From contig CAVQWH010000001.1 of NCBI GenBank assembly GCA_963717595.1, forward strand, positions 496,001 through 560,000: a DNA stretch of 64,000 bases. Reading direction: 5' to 3'. Each line of letters begins with the position of its first letter. The stretch's first letter is position 1. Source of the DNA: CAVQWH01 sp963717595. GTDB taxonomy: Bacteria; Patescibacteriota; Saccharimonadia; Saccharimonadales; Saccharimonadaceae. The notes beneath the pieces are model-generated. The model worked only from the letters and a program-made list of their open reading frames with translations, was not told the DNA's origin and did no database searches. This document shows, one piece after another, positions 31,900 through 39,312 of the stretch. Position numbers and translations under genes: made by a program.

Positions 31900-32331
31900 A
31901 TGGCTGATCGGCTGAAAAAGATCGACTGTAAAATAATCGACGGTCCCTCAAGATGGCATTTGATGCAAAGCCTATTTGCTCGTGAGGAATTGAGATTTAG
32001 GCTTGATGGTGCTTTCAAGCAGCGGACTGAACAGTTTGTGATCGTACGGGTCAGAGCGCTTGCAAATGAGGTATCACAAGAGTTCAGCGCTCAGATCAAA
32101 AAACTGAACGCAAATGTCCCAAGCGACATAAACAGTAGTTGGCTGGTGATGGGGTACATGAGGGTCTTTCGTGACGTTCACTGCACCTACGCTGTCTTCA
32201 TTATGTACTCCGATTCTGCTCGCAAGGGTCTGTTGCATGCTGTTCAGTATGGTGACGAGCCATTTGAGGAGCTCAAGCTACCCCCTATCAGCAAATGTGC
32301 TGACTTGATCGTAAGAGGGCAGGCGGCCTAA
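31900..32331 (+). CDS. GC-rich orphan protein, 143 aa
   Basis: Starts at ATG 31900 with a perfect AGGAGG eight bases upstream. The 143-residue soluble protein has no signal peptide or membrane segment; it is mixed alpha/beta (AREELRFRLDGAFKQRTEQF, WLVMGYMRVFRDVHCTYAVF). I do not recognise a family. Base composition and codon use (CTC, GTC, CGG) differ from flanking native genes, as in the purC and secreted-protein islands. It sits between the mnmA duplication and the IS1595-type transposon, inside the accessory zone. Confidence 0.7.
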   Translation: MADRLKKIDCKIIDGPSRWHLMQSLFAREELRFRLDGAFKQRTEQFVIVRVRALANEVSQEFSAQIKKLNANVPSDINSSWLVMGYMRVFRDVHCTYAVFIMYSDSARKGLLHAVQYGDEPFEELKLPPISKCADLIVRGQAA

Positions 32332-32347
32332 GACTGGTTTGATGGGT

Positions 32348-32426
32348 AGGCAGGTCTCAACTAGAGATAAGAGCGGTCCGAAACCCGCCACCTTCTGCCT
32401 AAAAGCCCCTTAGAATCTAAGGGGCT
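32348..32426 (+). terminator. Structured 3' end and bidirectional terminator
   Basis: TAGGCAG and CTGCCTA near 32346-32400 enclose a GCGG/CCCGC stem. Then AGCCCCTTAG (32404-32413) pairs with CTAAGGGGCT (32417-32426). AATTTTA follows on the plus strand and TTTT on the minus, so it can serve both the orphan gene and the convergent gene at 32431. Confidence 0.75.
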
Positions 32427-32430
32427 AATT

Positions 32431-32892
32431 TTATTGGTAATCTTTTTGGTAGTTTCCTTTAACTTCTACTTTTTTACCTTCAACATTTGTATAAGAGAAT
32501 TTATAAGCCTGCTCATCGCCTCTAACTTGATATTTAAAATGAGGGAGCTTAGCTGTGTCTTTGATGTCTTTAAGTTCTGATTTTTTGATTGTTGGAAAAT
32601 CTTTAGAACTATCTTTAATGGTCTGAACCATAAAATTGATATCAATAGGGTAATTTCCCTCTACAACATAATACAGGTTTAGCACACTTTTTAAGTATTC
32701 TGCACGTGCTTTATATAGCCTAGCGTACTTATCAGTATTTGCACTAATATCAGCTTTGTTTTGTTCTTTTTGAGTAATATGATGTGGCGAAGTATTTTGA
32801 GAAATAAAAAGAAGAATAATTATTACTCCTAAGACTATAGCTACCCCTCCTATTAACTGTTCTCTACTTAAACTATGGTCCTGTTGCGCCAT
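32431..32892 (-). CDS. Membrane-anchored pilin-like protein, 153 aa
   Basis: A single N-terminal hydrophobic helix (EQLIGGVAIVLGVIIILLFI, about residues 11-30) is followed by a long amphipathic helix containing YLKSVLNLYYVVEGNYPIDI, which resembles the region after the transmembrane helix in type IV pilins and pseudopilins (an aromatic helix then G-x-YP). No GFTLIE-type prepilin cleavage site is present, so it may be a pilin-like but unprocessed protein. The remaining C-terminal part is beta-rich and ends in KGNYQKDYQ. Function is uncertain. The transposon inserted 50 bases upstream of its start. Confidence 0.6.
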   Translation of the reverse strand: MAQQDHSLSREQLIGGVAIVLGVIIILLFISQNTSPHHITQKEQNKADISANTDKYARLYKARAEYLKSVLNLYYVVEGNYPIDINFMVQTIKDSSKDFPTIKKSELKDIKDTAKLPHFKYQVRGDEQAYKFSYTNVEGKKVEVKGNYQKDYQ

Positions 32893-32942
32893 CTTTTGTC
32901 CCCTGTACTTAAAGTTTGAATTGGAATTATTATAACACTACA

Positions 32943-32950
32943 GATGCTAT
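32943..32950 (+). repeat. Target-site duplication, left
   Basis: GATGCTAT, identical to 35595-35602, directly abutting the left inverted repeat. Eight bases is the usual IS1595-family duplication. Confidence 0.9.
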
Positions 32951-32980
32951 GGCGGTTATATACTAAACAAACCCAATTAG
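32951..32980 (+). repeat. Terminal inverted repeat, left
   Basis: Starts GGCGGTTATATACT and matches the reverse complement of 35565-35594 at about 23 of 29 positions. The HNH gene stop lies inside it. Confidence 0.88.
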
Positions 32981-33721
32981 ATTAAGTCGCTACTTTTACC
33001 TAAATTACAATCCTGGCACAAAGTTTGTAGATTATCTAAAGTATTTTCACCACCTTTAGAGAATGGTTTTATGTGGTCAATATGTAGAATTGTGCCTGCA
33101 TCGGTAGCGGGACTTTTCCCACAGTACACACAACGAAACTTATCTCTACTCAATACTTTCACTCGTAGGTTTAATGGAATTGTCCTAGTTTTGGAAGTCT
33201 TAGGTGCTATAGGTTTAATTATTTTAACTTTAGGGGAATTAACTTTGCGAACCTTACTTATACCACTATCTTCTGTTACTTTTTCGCCAGACTTGTACTC
33301 AATAAACTTTAGGCAGGCGTTCGTCCAACCGCCAAAATGTCGGTAAAGAGTATCGTAGCTTATCACGGGGCGAGCACTGGTCTGATTCGTCTCTAGAGGG
33401 ACGGTGACCGAGCATACGCCAAATCCTTTCCATTTCATCAAACATCTCTTGTTCAGAGTATGACTTTCTTCTAGTCGTGATACGGAATTTAATACCCTTA
33501 GCCTTTAAGTGTTCGGCTAAAAACTGCAACGCTTTTTCCCAAGATCCAAACTCCCTATAAATCGTGTAGTCACTAATCCCAGCAATTTTATTAAAGTCAC
33601 TTTGCCTAAAGTCTGTGTAGTTGAAATGCTCCGCAACCTTTTCAAGTTCAGAGACCATTTTCTTCCTGGATATTTTACTAGCTTGCCGCCGCTCTAGCTC
33701 AAACTTAAAGTCGTCAGACAT
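32977..33721 (-). CDS. HNH endonuclease passenger protein, frameshifted
   Basis: Two overlapping minus-strand frames make one protein of about 248 residues once one base is removed at the GG at 33379-33380. The first part has two copies of a helical repeat seen in homing-endonuclease-associated proteins (FNKIAGISDYTIYREFGSWEKAL and, after the shift, ISYDTLYRHFGGWTNACLKF). The C-terminal HNH domain reads VLSRDKFRCVYCG, ILHIDHIKPFSKGG, DNLQTLCQDCN with both CxxC pairs and the HIDH catalytic motif. It is a predicted nicking or cutting nuclease; in this element it may aid transposition or act as a selfish passenger. The indel may be a sequencing error. Confidence 0.82.
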
Positions 33722-33730
33722 ACTTATAAA

Positions 33731-34666
33731 CTACTTCCCAGCTTTAGATATTTTACCTAGCGTATCTTCAAAATCGCCCTTTATCTTCAAAGGTTTTTCT
33801 GAGCTATATGGAGTAGCGGGATTGCGACTCACGCCTAGCTCAAGCTGATTTGAAGTTTGATTATTCTTTAACGCTTTCCTTTGTCGGTTAGCCTCTGCTT
33901 GAAGTAGCTCAAATCTTTCTTCTTGTGACTTACCTTGTTCAATATACATTGAATTTAAGCTTTCAAGGTTAGATAAAAGAATTAACTGGCTAATAGTGGC
34001 GTAATCTCTTTGATTAAATCCTCCCTTAGCTTTGTCTGTATTAGTCTTCTTCCATTCAGAAGCCGAGAGACCAAAGACTATTAAATTAAGTAAGTCGGCT
34101 TCATTAGCATAGTGAATACCGTGCTTTGCAGTGGGCAGATTTGAGCTTGGTATTATAGAATTTTTTACTGCCACTGTTTGTAGCTTGTAGTTAACCATTG
34201 ATAGATAACGTCTACTGTCCCACAGTTGAAGATTGCCTTCGTTTTCTTTAAGACGCTGAAATTCTTTAATAAGCAAAAGTTTAAATTCTGGGCTAATCCA
34301 TGTACCAAACTCAAAGGCTATATCCACATGTGCATAAGTCCCTCCATAGCGACCTGATTTTGACACAATTCCGATTGCATTTGTGGCTGTAGCCCACTTT
34401 CTTGGCGTGTTCGTAAAGCTGTTAAGGCCTGCTTGTTTTTTAAAGGTGTCGAATTCGACACCTTTAAAATCTGGGTTGTGGATACTTTCCCAAATTCCCA
34501 AAAATTCCACTACATTTCTATTACGCATCCAGTTATATATAGCCTGGTCTCCGCCATAGTTGCGTGCCATGTCAGTCAAAGAAATATAATCTTTATTATC
34601 AACCTTAGCTACGCTAATAGTAATGTCGTCTACATTCAAAAATGTCTTTCGCTTTTTAGGTACCAT
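33731..34666 (-). CDS. KilA-N domain protein (passenger)
   Basis: A 311-residue protein beginning with a KilA-N domain: ISLTDMARNYGGDQAIYNWMRNRNVVEFLG, YGGTYAHVDIAFEFGTWISPEFKLLLIKEFQRL. KilA-N proteins are DNA-binding, common in phages and in large DNA viruses, and often accompany mobile genes. The C-terminal half is helical with no known motif. It ends 9 bases before the HNH gene begins and starts 4 bases after the transposase stop, so all three transposon genes form one operon. It may regulate the element or serve host takeover; the role is unknown. Confidence 0.85.
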   Translation of the reverse strand: MVPKKRKTFLNVDDITISVAKVDNKDYISLTDMARNYGGDQAIYNWMRNRNVVEFLGIWESIHNPDFKGVEFDTFKKQAGLNSFTNTPRKWATATNAIGIVSKSGRYGGTYAHVDIAFEFGTWISPEFKLLLIKEFQRLKENEGNLQLWDSRRYLSMVNYKLQTVAVKNSIIPSSNLPTAKHGIHYANEADLLNLIVFGLSASEWKKTNTDKAKGGFNQRDYATISQLILLSNLESLNSMYIEQGKSQEERFELLQAEANRQRKALKNNQTSNQLELGVSRNPATPYSSEKPLKIKGDFEDTLGKISKAGK

Positions 34667-34670
34667 ACTT

Positions 34671-35546
34671 TTATCCTATCAACTCCATGTAAGTTAATCT
34701 ATTATTAATATTTATAAACCAATTTTTAAATCGTTCACTATCGTCTAATTTTCTAGTGTTATATCTAAATTCAGTTTCACTACAATACTTTTGCAAATGT
34801 TTTGGGCTGACATGGTGGTAAATACCATAAATACTTCGCTTTAACTGAGACCAAATATTTTCAATATTTTGTGTATGAGTCAAGCCAGCTACATATTGCT
34901 GGGTTAAGTGATTAACCACACTGTGCTTATAGCCACGGCGACCAAGGGTTTTGTAAGCTTGCCACTGGTCACTATAGATTTGAGACAATGGAGTAACATT
35001 CTTGGTTATTTCAGGCATTAAAACCCTAACCCCGGAACTTTTTACATGCTTGAGCCTACTATTACCATCACGCTCAACCATGCCAAACACAACCGATTTT
35101 TCTGCTAGCTTTTTAAAAGCACGGTTACGGGATTTGCCGCCAATATATGTTTCGTCTATTTCTACACTGCCACTTAGTAAATCATCATTGCCTTTTTCTA
35201 GGGCATAGCGTATCCGTTGCAGCATAAACCATGCTGTTTTCTGGGTTACTCCAGCATACTTACTTAGTTGCACCGATGATATACCTTTTTTGAGAGAAGT
35301 GGCTAGGTATATAGCTAAAAACCATTTATAAAGTGGGACTTTGCTATCACTAAAAATAGTGCCAACCTTAGCAGTAAATTGTTTACGACAATCACCGCAC
35401 TTGAAAAGCTTTCCGTTGGTAAACTTATAAGTCTTTAAGCTACCACAATGGGGGCAGATTGCTTTATTTCCCCAGCGGGCTTTTTCCAAATAATCCAAGC
35501 AAGCTTGTTCAGAGCTAAATTTTTGTTGAAACTCTACCAGATTCAT
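34671..35546 (-). CDS. IS1595-family transposase
   Basis: A 291-residue transposase with the family layout: N-terminal zinc ribbon (CPHCG ... FKCGDCRKQF), helical linker with GISSVQLSKYAGVTQKTAWFML, then the ISXO2-like DDE/DDN catalytic core: VEIDETYIGG, SQIYSDQWQAYK and HTQNIENIWSQLKRSI, in which the last acidic position is the ENIW glutamate/asparagine of the group. The size and motifs are intact, so the element may still be active. It lies 48 bases inside the right end. Confidence 0.94.
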   Translation of the reverse strand: MNLVEFQQKFSSEQACLDYLEKARWGNKAICPHCGSLKTYKFTNGKLFKCGDCRKQFTAKVGTIFSDSKVPLYKWFLAIYLATSLKKGISSVQLSKYAGVTQKTAWFMLQRIRYALEKGNDDLLSGSVEIDETYIGGKSRNRAFKKLAEKSVVFGMVERDGNSRLKHVKSSGVRVLMPEITKNVTPLSQIYSDQWQAYKTLGRRGYKHSVVNHLTQQYVAGLTHTQNIENIWSQLKRSIYGIYHHVSPKHLQKYCSETEFRYNTRKLDDSERFKNWFININNRLTYMELIG

Positions 35547-35564
35547 ACCCCTATTTTATCAAAG

Positions 35565-35594
35565 ATAGTTGGGTGTGTCAAGTATATAATTGCC
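35565..35594 (-). repeat. Terminal inverted repeat, right
   Basis: Reverse complement begins GGCAATTATATACT and continues with ACACACCCAACTA, matching the left end. Confidence 0.88.
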
Positions 35595-35602
35595 GATGCT
35601 AT
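35595..35602 (+). repeat. Target-site duplication, right
   Basis: GATGCTAT, the second copy of the 8-bp duplication, 4 bases before the -35 box of the next gene. Confidence 0.9.
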
Positions 35603-35605
35603 ATA

Positions 35606-35634
35606 TTGACAAAACTACTGTTTTTTGCTATAGT
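35606..35634 (+). promoter_or_regulatory. Promoter TTGACA-17-TATAGT for GGDEF gene
   Basis: TTGACA at 35606-35611 and TATAGT at 35629-35634. The transposon landed just upstream without cutting the promoter, but it has replaced whatever lay further upstream. Confidence 0.75.
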
Positions 35635-35645
35635 ATCATACTGCT

Positions 35646-36383
35646 ATGACAAACCATAACCAACACCAGTCACCAAGGCCACCACTTCCCGAAACATTGG
35701 ACACTTTTTTGGATAGGCACGATTTGCCAAAAGAGCAAATTACTCTTGATAAAGTGGCTAATGATGTGGCGATTAACGCGTTGGTTAGTCGGCTTTCCCA
35801 GGAAGAATCCCGTGCAGAGCGCGCCGGTATCGACTTTAAGACAGGCTGTTTGAATGAAACTGGTTTTAACGAATTTTTGAGCCAGCGAGATAAACTTGGC
35901 CGCCGTTCAAGCGACGTTTTGCCCAATGGCACGCTGGTGTTGGTGGTTGATATGGATAAACTGAAAGAAGTTAATGACAGCTTAGGCCACGGAACTGGTA
36001 ATAAAGCTATTAAAACGGTTGCCGATGGTATTAAAGCTTCTTTGCGTGAAGGTGATGTAGTGGCACGAATTGGCGGCGACGAATTTGTAGCGGTCGTAGA
36101 TATTTATGCCAGCAATCCTGGCGAAATCCAAGAGCAAATCTTGGCCAAAGTTCAGGGCGCACTTGCGCATCTAGGCGTGGAAGTGTCTAATAAGGCATTG
36201 ATAGTTAGGGGTAATAGTCCCTATGTCGACGGTGCCTTACACGGCAATACACTAAAAATTAGTGCTAGTGTTGGTGGCAAATATATTAGAGGCTTTGGCA
36301 GCAGCGAAAGAGTTCGCGAAGCTATTGAAGAAGCTGACGCTAAAATGTACGAACGCAAACGTGCCGCTGGCGTTGCACGCTAA
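35646..36383 (+). CDS. GGDEF-domain protein (putative diguanylate cyclase)
   Basis: A 245-residue soluble protein. An N-terminal helical part of about 85 residues (RLSQEESRAERAGIDFKTGCLNETGFNEFL) leads into a GGDEF domain: LVVDMDKLKEVNDSLGHGTGNKAIKTVADGI, VVARIGGDEFVAVVD and the closing EAIEEADAKMYERKR. The active-site GGDEF is exact, so c-di-GMP synthesis is possible. No sensor domain, membrane segment or EAL domain is present. Second-messenger enzymes are sparse in reduced CPR genomes. It is monocistronic with its own promoter. Confidence 0.92.
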   Translation: MTNHNQHQSPRPPLPETLDTFLDRHDLPKEQITLDKVANDVAINALVSRLSQEESRAERAGIDFKTGCLNETGFNEFLSQRDKLGRRSSDVLPNGTLVLVVDMDKLKEVNDSLGHGTGNKAIKTVADGIKASLREGDVVARIGGDEFVAVVDIYASNPGEIQEQILAKVQGALAHLGVEVSNKALIVRGNSPYVDGALHGNTLKISASVGGKYIRGFGSSERVREAIEEADAKMYERKRAAGVAR

Positions 36384-36409
36384 CACTACCCCTGATAGAT
36401 AAAATGCGT

Positions 36410-36415
36410 TAAAAT
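36410..36415 (+). promoter_or_regulatory. -10 box TAAAAT for alaS
   Basis: TAAAAT ends 9 bases before ATG 36425, predicting a leader of two or three bases. Confidence 0.45.
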
Positions 36416-36424
36416 AGCCTAAGT

Positions 36425-38320
36425 ATGAATGCTCAGGAGATTCGAAAGGCATATTTAGATTTTTATGCTAAAAAGCAGCACGCGGTTATTCCACGGGCCA
36501 GTTTAGTGCCTAAAGACGACCCAACAACGCTTTTTACAGGCAGCGGTATGCAGCCGATGATTCCTTATTTATTAGGAGAAAAACACCAAGACGGCAAACG
36601 CTTGGTCGACAGCCAGGTGTGTTTGCGGGCGCAAGATATCGATGAAGTGGGAGATGAAAGCCACACGACTTCTTTTGAGATGCTTGGCAATTGGTCGCTG
36701 GGTGACTACTACAAAACAGAGCAAATCCAGTGGATAGCTGAGTTTTTGTTTGACATCGTAGGCTTGGATCCGAATAAGGTCTACGTTTCTTGCTATATAG
36801 GAAATAAAAAATATGGCATTCCACAAGATGAAGAAGCAATTAAATTGTGGCAATCTGAGTTTAAAAAGCGTGGTATTGACGCCAAAGTTGTTGAGATTGG
36901 TTCGGCAGAAAACGGAGCGAAAACTGGCATGCAGGGCGGTCGCATTTTTCTCTATGACGGCAAAGAAAATTGGTGGAGCCGTAACGGCGATGAAGACGGG
37001 ACGCTTGTAGGTGACCCGTGTGGGCCGGATTCAGAAATGTTTTATGACTTCGGTGAAGAGCATCACGATGAAAAAAAGTGGGGCAAACCGCATCCTGCCA
37101 GTGACTCACCGCGCTTTTTTGAAATCGGAAATAATGTGTTTATGGGCTACAAAAAACTTGCCCAGGGCAAGTTTGATAAGCTTTCTGATCCTAATATCGA
37201 CCATGGTTCGGGCTTGGAGCGTATCGCCGCAGCTGCGCTAGACAGCCCTGATGTTTTTAAAATAAGCCTTATATGGCCAATTATTGAAAAGTTGGAAGAC
37301 ATATCTGGCAAAAGCTATGATAGCCACACCAACGCTATGCGCGTGATTGCAGACCACTTGCGTGGCGCTACATTCCTAGCAGTGGATGGCATAACGCCAA
37401 GCAATAAAGAGCAAGGCTATGTGATGCGGCGCTTGCTGCGCCGGGCAATCCGCTTTGCCTTGGAATTGGGTGTAGAGCAGAATTTTATGCAAGAAATCGT
37501 GCCGGTGATTGCCGGTATTTACCATGAAGACTTCCCAGAAGTTGCTAAAAATCGTGACAAAGTTCTAGAGGTGCTGGCGAAAGAGGAAAAAGTCTTTAGG
37601 CAAACTCTGCGCAAAGGCCTCCGCGAGTTTGATAATTTCATTCGACTTGCTGAGAACCAGCCAATTACCGGCAAGGTTATTTTTACACTTTATGATACAT
37701 ACGGTTTTCCATCCGAGCTTAGCTTGGAAGAGGCTTATAAACGCGGAATCGAAGTGAGTAAAAGTTGGCAAAAAGAATTTGACTCCAACATGCAAGAACA
37801 GCGAGAACGTAGCCAAACTGCAACCAAAGGCGTTTTTAAAGGCGGCTTGGCTGATCATTCCAGTGAGACCAAAAAACTCCATACCGCAACACACTTAATG
37901 TATGAAGCTTTGCGCCAAATACTGGGCGACCATGTGGTGCAGCGTGGCAGTAACGTAAATGCCGAGCGCACGCGCTTTGACTTTTCTCAACCTGAAAAGG
38001 TGACCCGTGAGCAGCTAGATGAAGTAGAGAAAATCGTCAACAAACAGATTGAAAAAGATCTTAGTGTCGATTGGAAAGAATATCCGACAGACGAAGCTTT
38101 CAAAATGGGAGCCAAGGGTGCGTTTGGTGATAAATATGGCGATAAGGTCAAGGTTTACACCATGGGCAAGCCTGGTGAAAAACCGTTTAGCATTGAGATT
38201 TGCGGTGGCCCGCACGTAGAACATACCGGCCAGCTAGGCGAGGGTGACAAGAAATTCAAAATCACCAAAGAACAAGCCAGCTCTGCCGGCGTACGCCGTA
38301 TTAAAGCTATTTTGCAGTAA
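36425..38320 (+). CDS. alaS: Alanyl-tRNA synthetase lacking C-Ala
   Basis: Class II synthetase. The N-terminal catalytic core (EIRKAYLDFYAKKQHAVIPRASLVP, TLLFTGSGMQ-like TLFTGSGMQPM, DESHTTSFEMLGNWSLGDYYK) and the editing domain (LHTATHLMYEALRQ and the ICGGPHVEHT zinc site) are complete. It ends at 631 residues directly after SAGVRRIKAIL, so the C-terminal dimerisation/tRNA-binding C-Ala domain present in most bacterial AlaRS (about 870 residues) is missing. Reduced AlaRS forms are found in other streamlined genomes. The gene looks complete otherwise. Confidence 0.95.
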   Translation: MNAQEIRKAYLDFYAKKQHAVIPRASLVPKDDPTTLFTGSGMQPMIPYLLGEKHQDGKRLVDSQVCLRAQDIDEVGDESHTTSFEMLGNWSLGDYYKTEQIQWIAEFLFDIVGLDPNKVYVSCYIGNKKYGIPQDEEAIKLWQSEFKKRGIDAKVVEIGSAENGAKTGMQGGRIFLYDGKENWWSRNGDEDGTLVGDPCGPDSEMFYDFGEEHHDEKKWGKPHPASDSPRFFEIGNNVFMGYKKLAQGKFDKLSDPNIDHGSGLERIAAAALDSPDVFKISLIWPIIEKLEDISGKSYDSHTNAMRVIADHLRGATFLAVDGITPSNKEQGYVMRRLLRRAIRFALELGVEQNFMQEIVPVIAGIYHEDFPEVAKNRDKVLEVLAKEEKVFRQTLRKGLREFDNFIRLAENQPITGKVIFTLYDTYGFPSELSLEEAYKRGIEVSKSWQKEFDSNMQEQRERSQTATKGVFKGGLADHSSETKKLHTATHLMYEALRQILGDHVVQRGSNVNAERTRFDFSQPEKVTREQLDEVEKIVNKQIEKDLSVDWKEYPTDEAFKMGAKGAFGDKYGDKVKVYTMGKPGEKPFSIEICGGPHVEHTGQLGEGDKKFKITKEQASSAGVRRIKAILQ

Positions 38321-38325
38321 AGCTG

Positions 38326-38351
38326 AAATATTGCTATAATTGCAATAATAT
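38326..38351 (+). promoter_or_regulatory. -10 box inside a palindrome, sigma-factor gene
   Basis: TATAAT at 38335-38340 is centred in AATATTGC ... GCAATAATATT, an imperfect inverted repeat. Start of transcription near 38347, 30 bases before ATG 38377 (GGTGATG ribosome site). The symmetry around the -10 suggests a repressor site. Confidence 0.5.
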
Positions 38352-38376
38352 TTCTTAACTTACAAGTGGTGATGTA

Positions 38377-39252
38377 ATGGCTCGAAACCCTGAATTAAGA
38401 GCAGGATTAACTGGTGAACGTATCAGAAATCGTCAAAAAGCTGATGCCATTCTTTTGGAAATGTTTTCACTTGATGAGTTGCCGGAACAGCGCATTACTG
38501 AAAAAGAGCAGGAAGAATTTAGCAAAAGAATTGCGCGTGGAGATCAAGATGCTAAACAAGAATATATTTTGCGTCGGCTTCGCTTTGCAATGATAGTCGC
38601 AATGAGTGTAGAAGAATCGCAGCCCGAATCTAGTAGTTTAACACTTGAAGATATCTTCCAAAATGTTATCGAGGCTTTACAAAAAAGACTAGATGAGTAT
38701 TCTTTGCACGATAGCCAAGGTTTAGCAGAATATATTGGGTGGATTAATAGGATAGCAGAGAGGGAAAATAAAAACACTTCTACAATTGTAAAAATTCCTA
38801 TTCATGTTTATGAAAAACTAGGGAAAATAAGTAAATTTACAGCTAATTATAAGCGGGAAACCGGTGAAGAACCTTCTGACGAAGATATAGCTTTAGCATT
38901 AGGCTTAAAGCAAGATGAAATAGAGCAGGCACGAAGAGGCGAATGGTGGTTAAGCCATGATATATTGCCGCTAGAGTTAGATAAAGAAATAGAAGATTTG
39001 GATGTAGATGTTTTTGACTTAGCTAATAATATTATTACCAAAGAACAGCTGAGAATAGCAGCGGATAAGCTATATTATCATAAACAAAGAATACTGCAGC
39101 TATATTTTGGCTTGGAGGGTGAAGCACCTATGGAACTGAAGGATATAGGTGCCATGTTTGGGGTATCTGTCCAAGTAGTTTGGTGGCGTAAAGAGAAAGC
39201 CCTAGAGGAACTGAGAGAACTGCCTGAGATACAGGCTTTATCTGCAAGGTAA
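38377..39252 (+). CDS. Divergent sigma-70-like factor
   Basis: A 291-residue protein with recognisable regions 3 and 4 of sigma-70: IPIHVYEKLGKISKFTANYKRETGEEPSDEDIALALGL matches the region-3 helix-turn-helix pattern, and the C-terminus KQRILQLYFGLEGEAPMELKDIGAMFGVSVQVVWWRKEKALEELREL has the region-4.2 DNA-binding helix for the -35 element. Region 2 is weaker (RRLRFAMIVAMSVEESQ, EDIFQNVIEALQKRLDEYS). It is not the principal factor, because the -10-reading region 2.4 signature is degenerate. It likely directs a minor regulon. A palindrome on its promoter suggests control at transcription. Confidence 0.8.
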   Translation: MARNPELRAGLTGERIRNRQKADAILLEMFSLDELPEQRITEKEQEEFSKRIARGDQDAKQEYILRRLRFAMIVAMSVEESQPESSSLTLEDIFQNVIEALQKRLDEYSLHDSQGLAEYIGWINRIAERENKNTSTIVKIPIHVYEKLGKISKFTANYKRETGEEPSDEDIALALGLKQDEIEQARRGEWWLSHDILPLELDKEIEDLDVDVFDLANNIITKEQLRIAADKLYYHKQRILQLYFGLEGEAPMELKDIGAMFGVSVQVVWWRKEKALEELRELPEIQALSAR

Positions 39253-39285
39253 GTTAGCTAGATTGCCGCTAGTGCTAACTTTTCT
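39251..39285 (+). terminator. Terminator after sigma-factor gene
   Basis: AAGTTAGC (39251-39258) pairs with GCTAACTT (39274-39281), extended by CTAG pairing inside, followed by TTCT. Confidence 0.55.
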
Positions 39286-39286
39286 A

Positions 39287-39305
39287 GTTTGATATATAAT
39301 CAAAC
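39287..39305 (+). promoter_or_regulatory. -10 box inside palindrome, ftsA promoter
   Basis: TATAAT at 39295-39300 lies within the perfect 7-bp inverted repeat GTTTGAT-ATATA-ATCAAAC. The start codon is ATG 39313, twelve bases after the box. A repressor or activator overlapping the -10 is likely. Confidence 0.6.
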
Positions 39306-39312
39306 GTTAGAA

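Larger units (their letters stand above)
32951..35594 (-). mobile_element. IS1595-family transposon with KilA-N and HNH passengers
   Basis: A complete 2,644-bp element. Both ends begin GGC and share TTATATACT and ACCCAA over about 29 bases (23 matches by eye): left GGCGGTTATATACT, right end (minus strand) GGCAATTATATACT. An 8-bp duplication GATGCTAT flanks it exactly. It encodes, all on the minus strand, an IS1595-type DDE transposase next to the right end, a KilA-N protein and an HNH endonuclease ending at the left repeat. Passenger genes are known in some IS1595 groups. Close ends and an exact duplication suggest recent insertion. Confidence 0.92.

Noticed and set aside
32951..35594. Prophage remnant suggested by the KilA-N protein
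   Set aside because: The ends, the 8-bp duplication and the transposase define a transposon; no structural or integrase phage genes are near.
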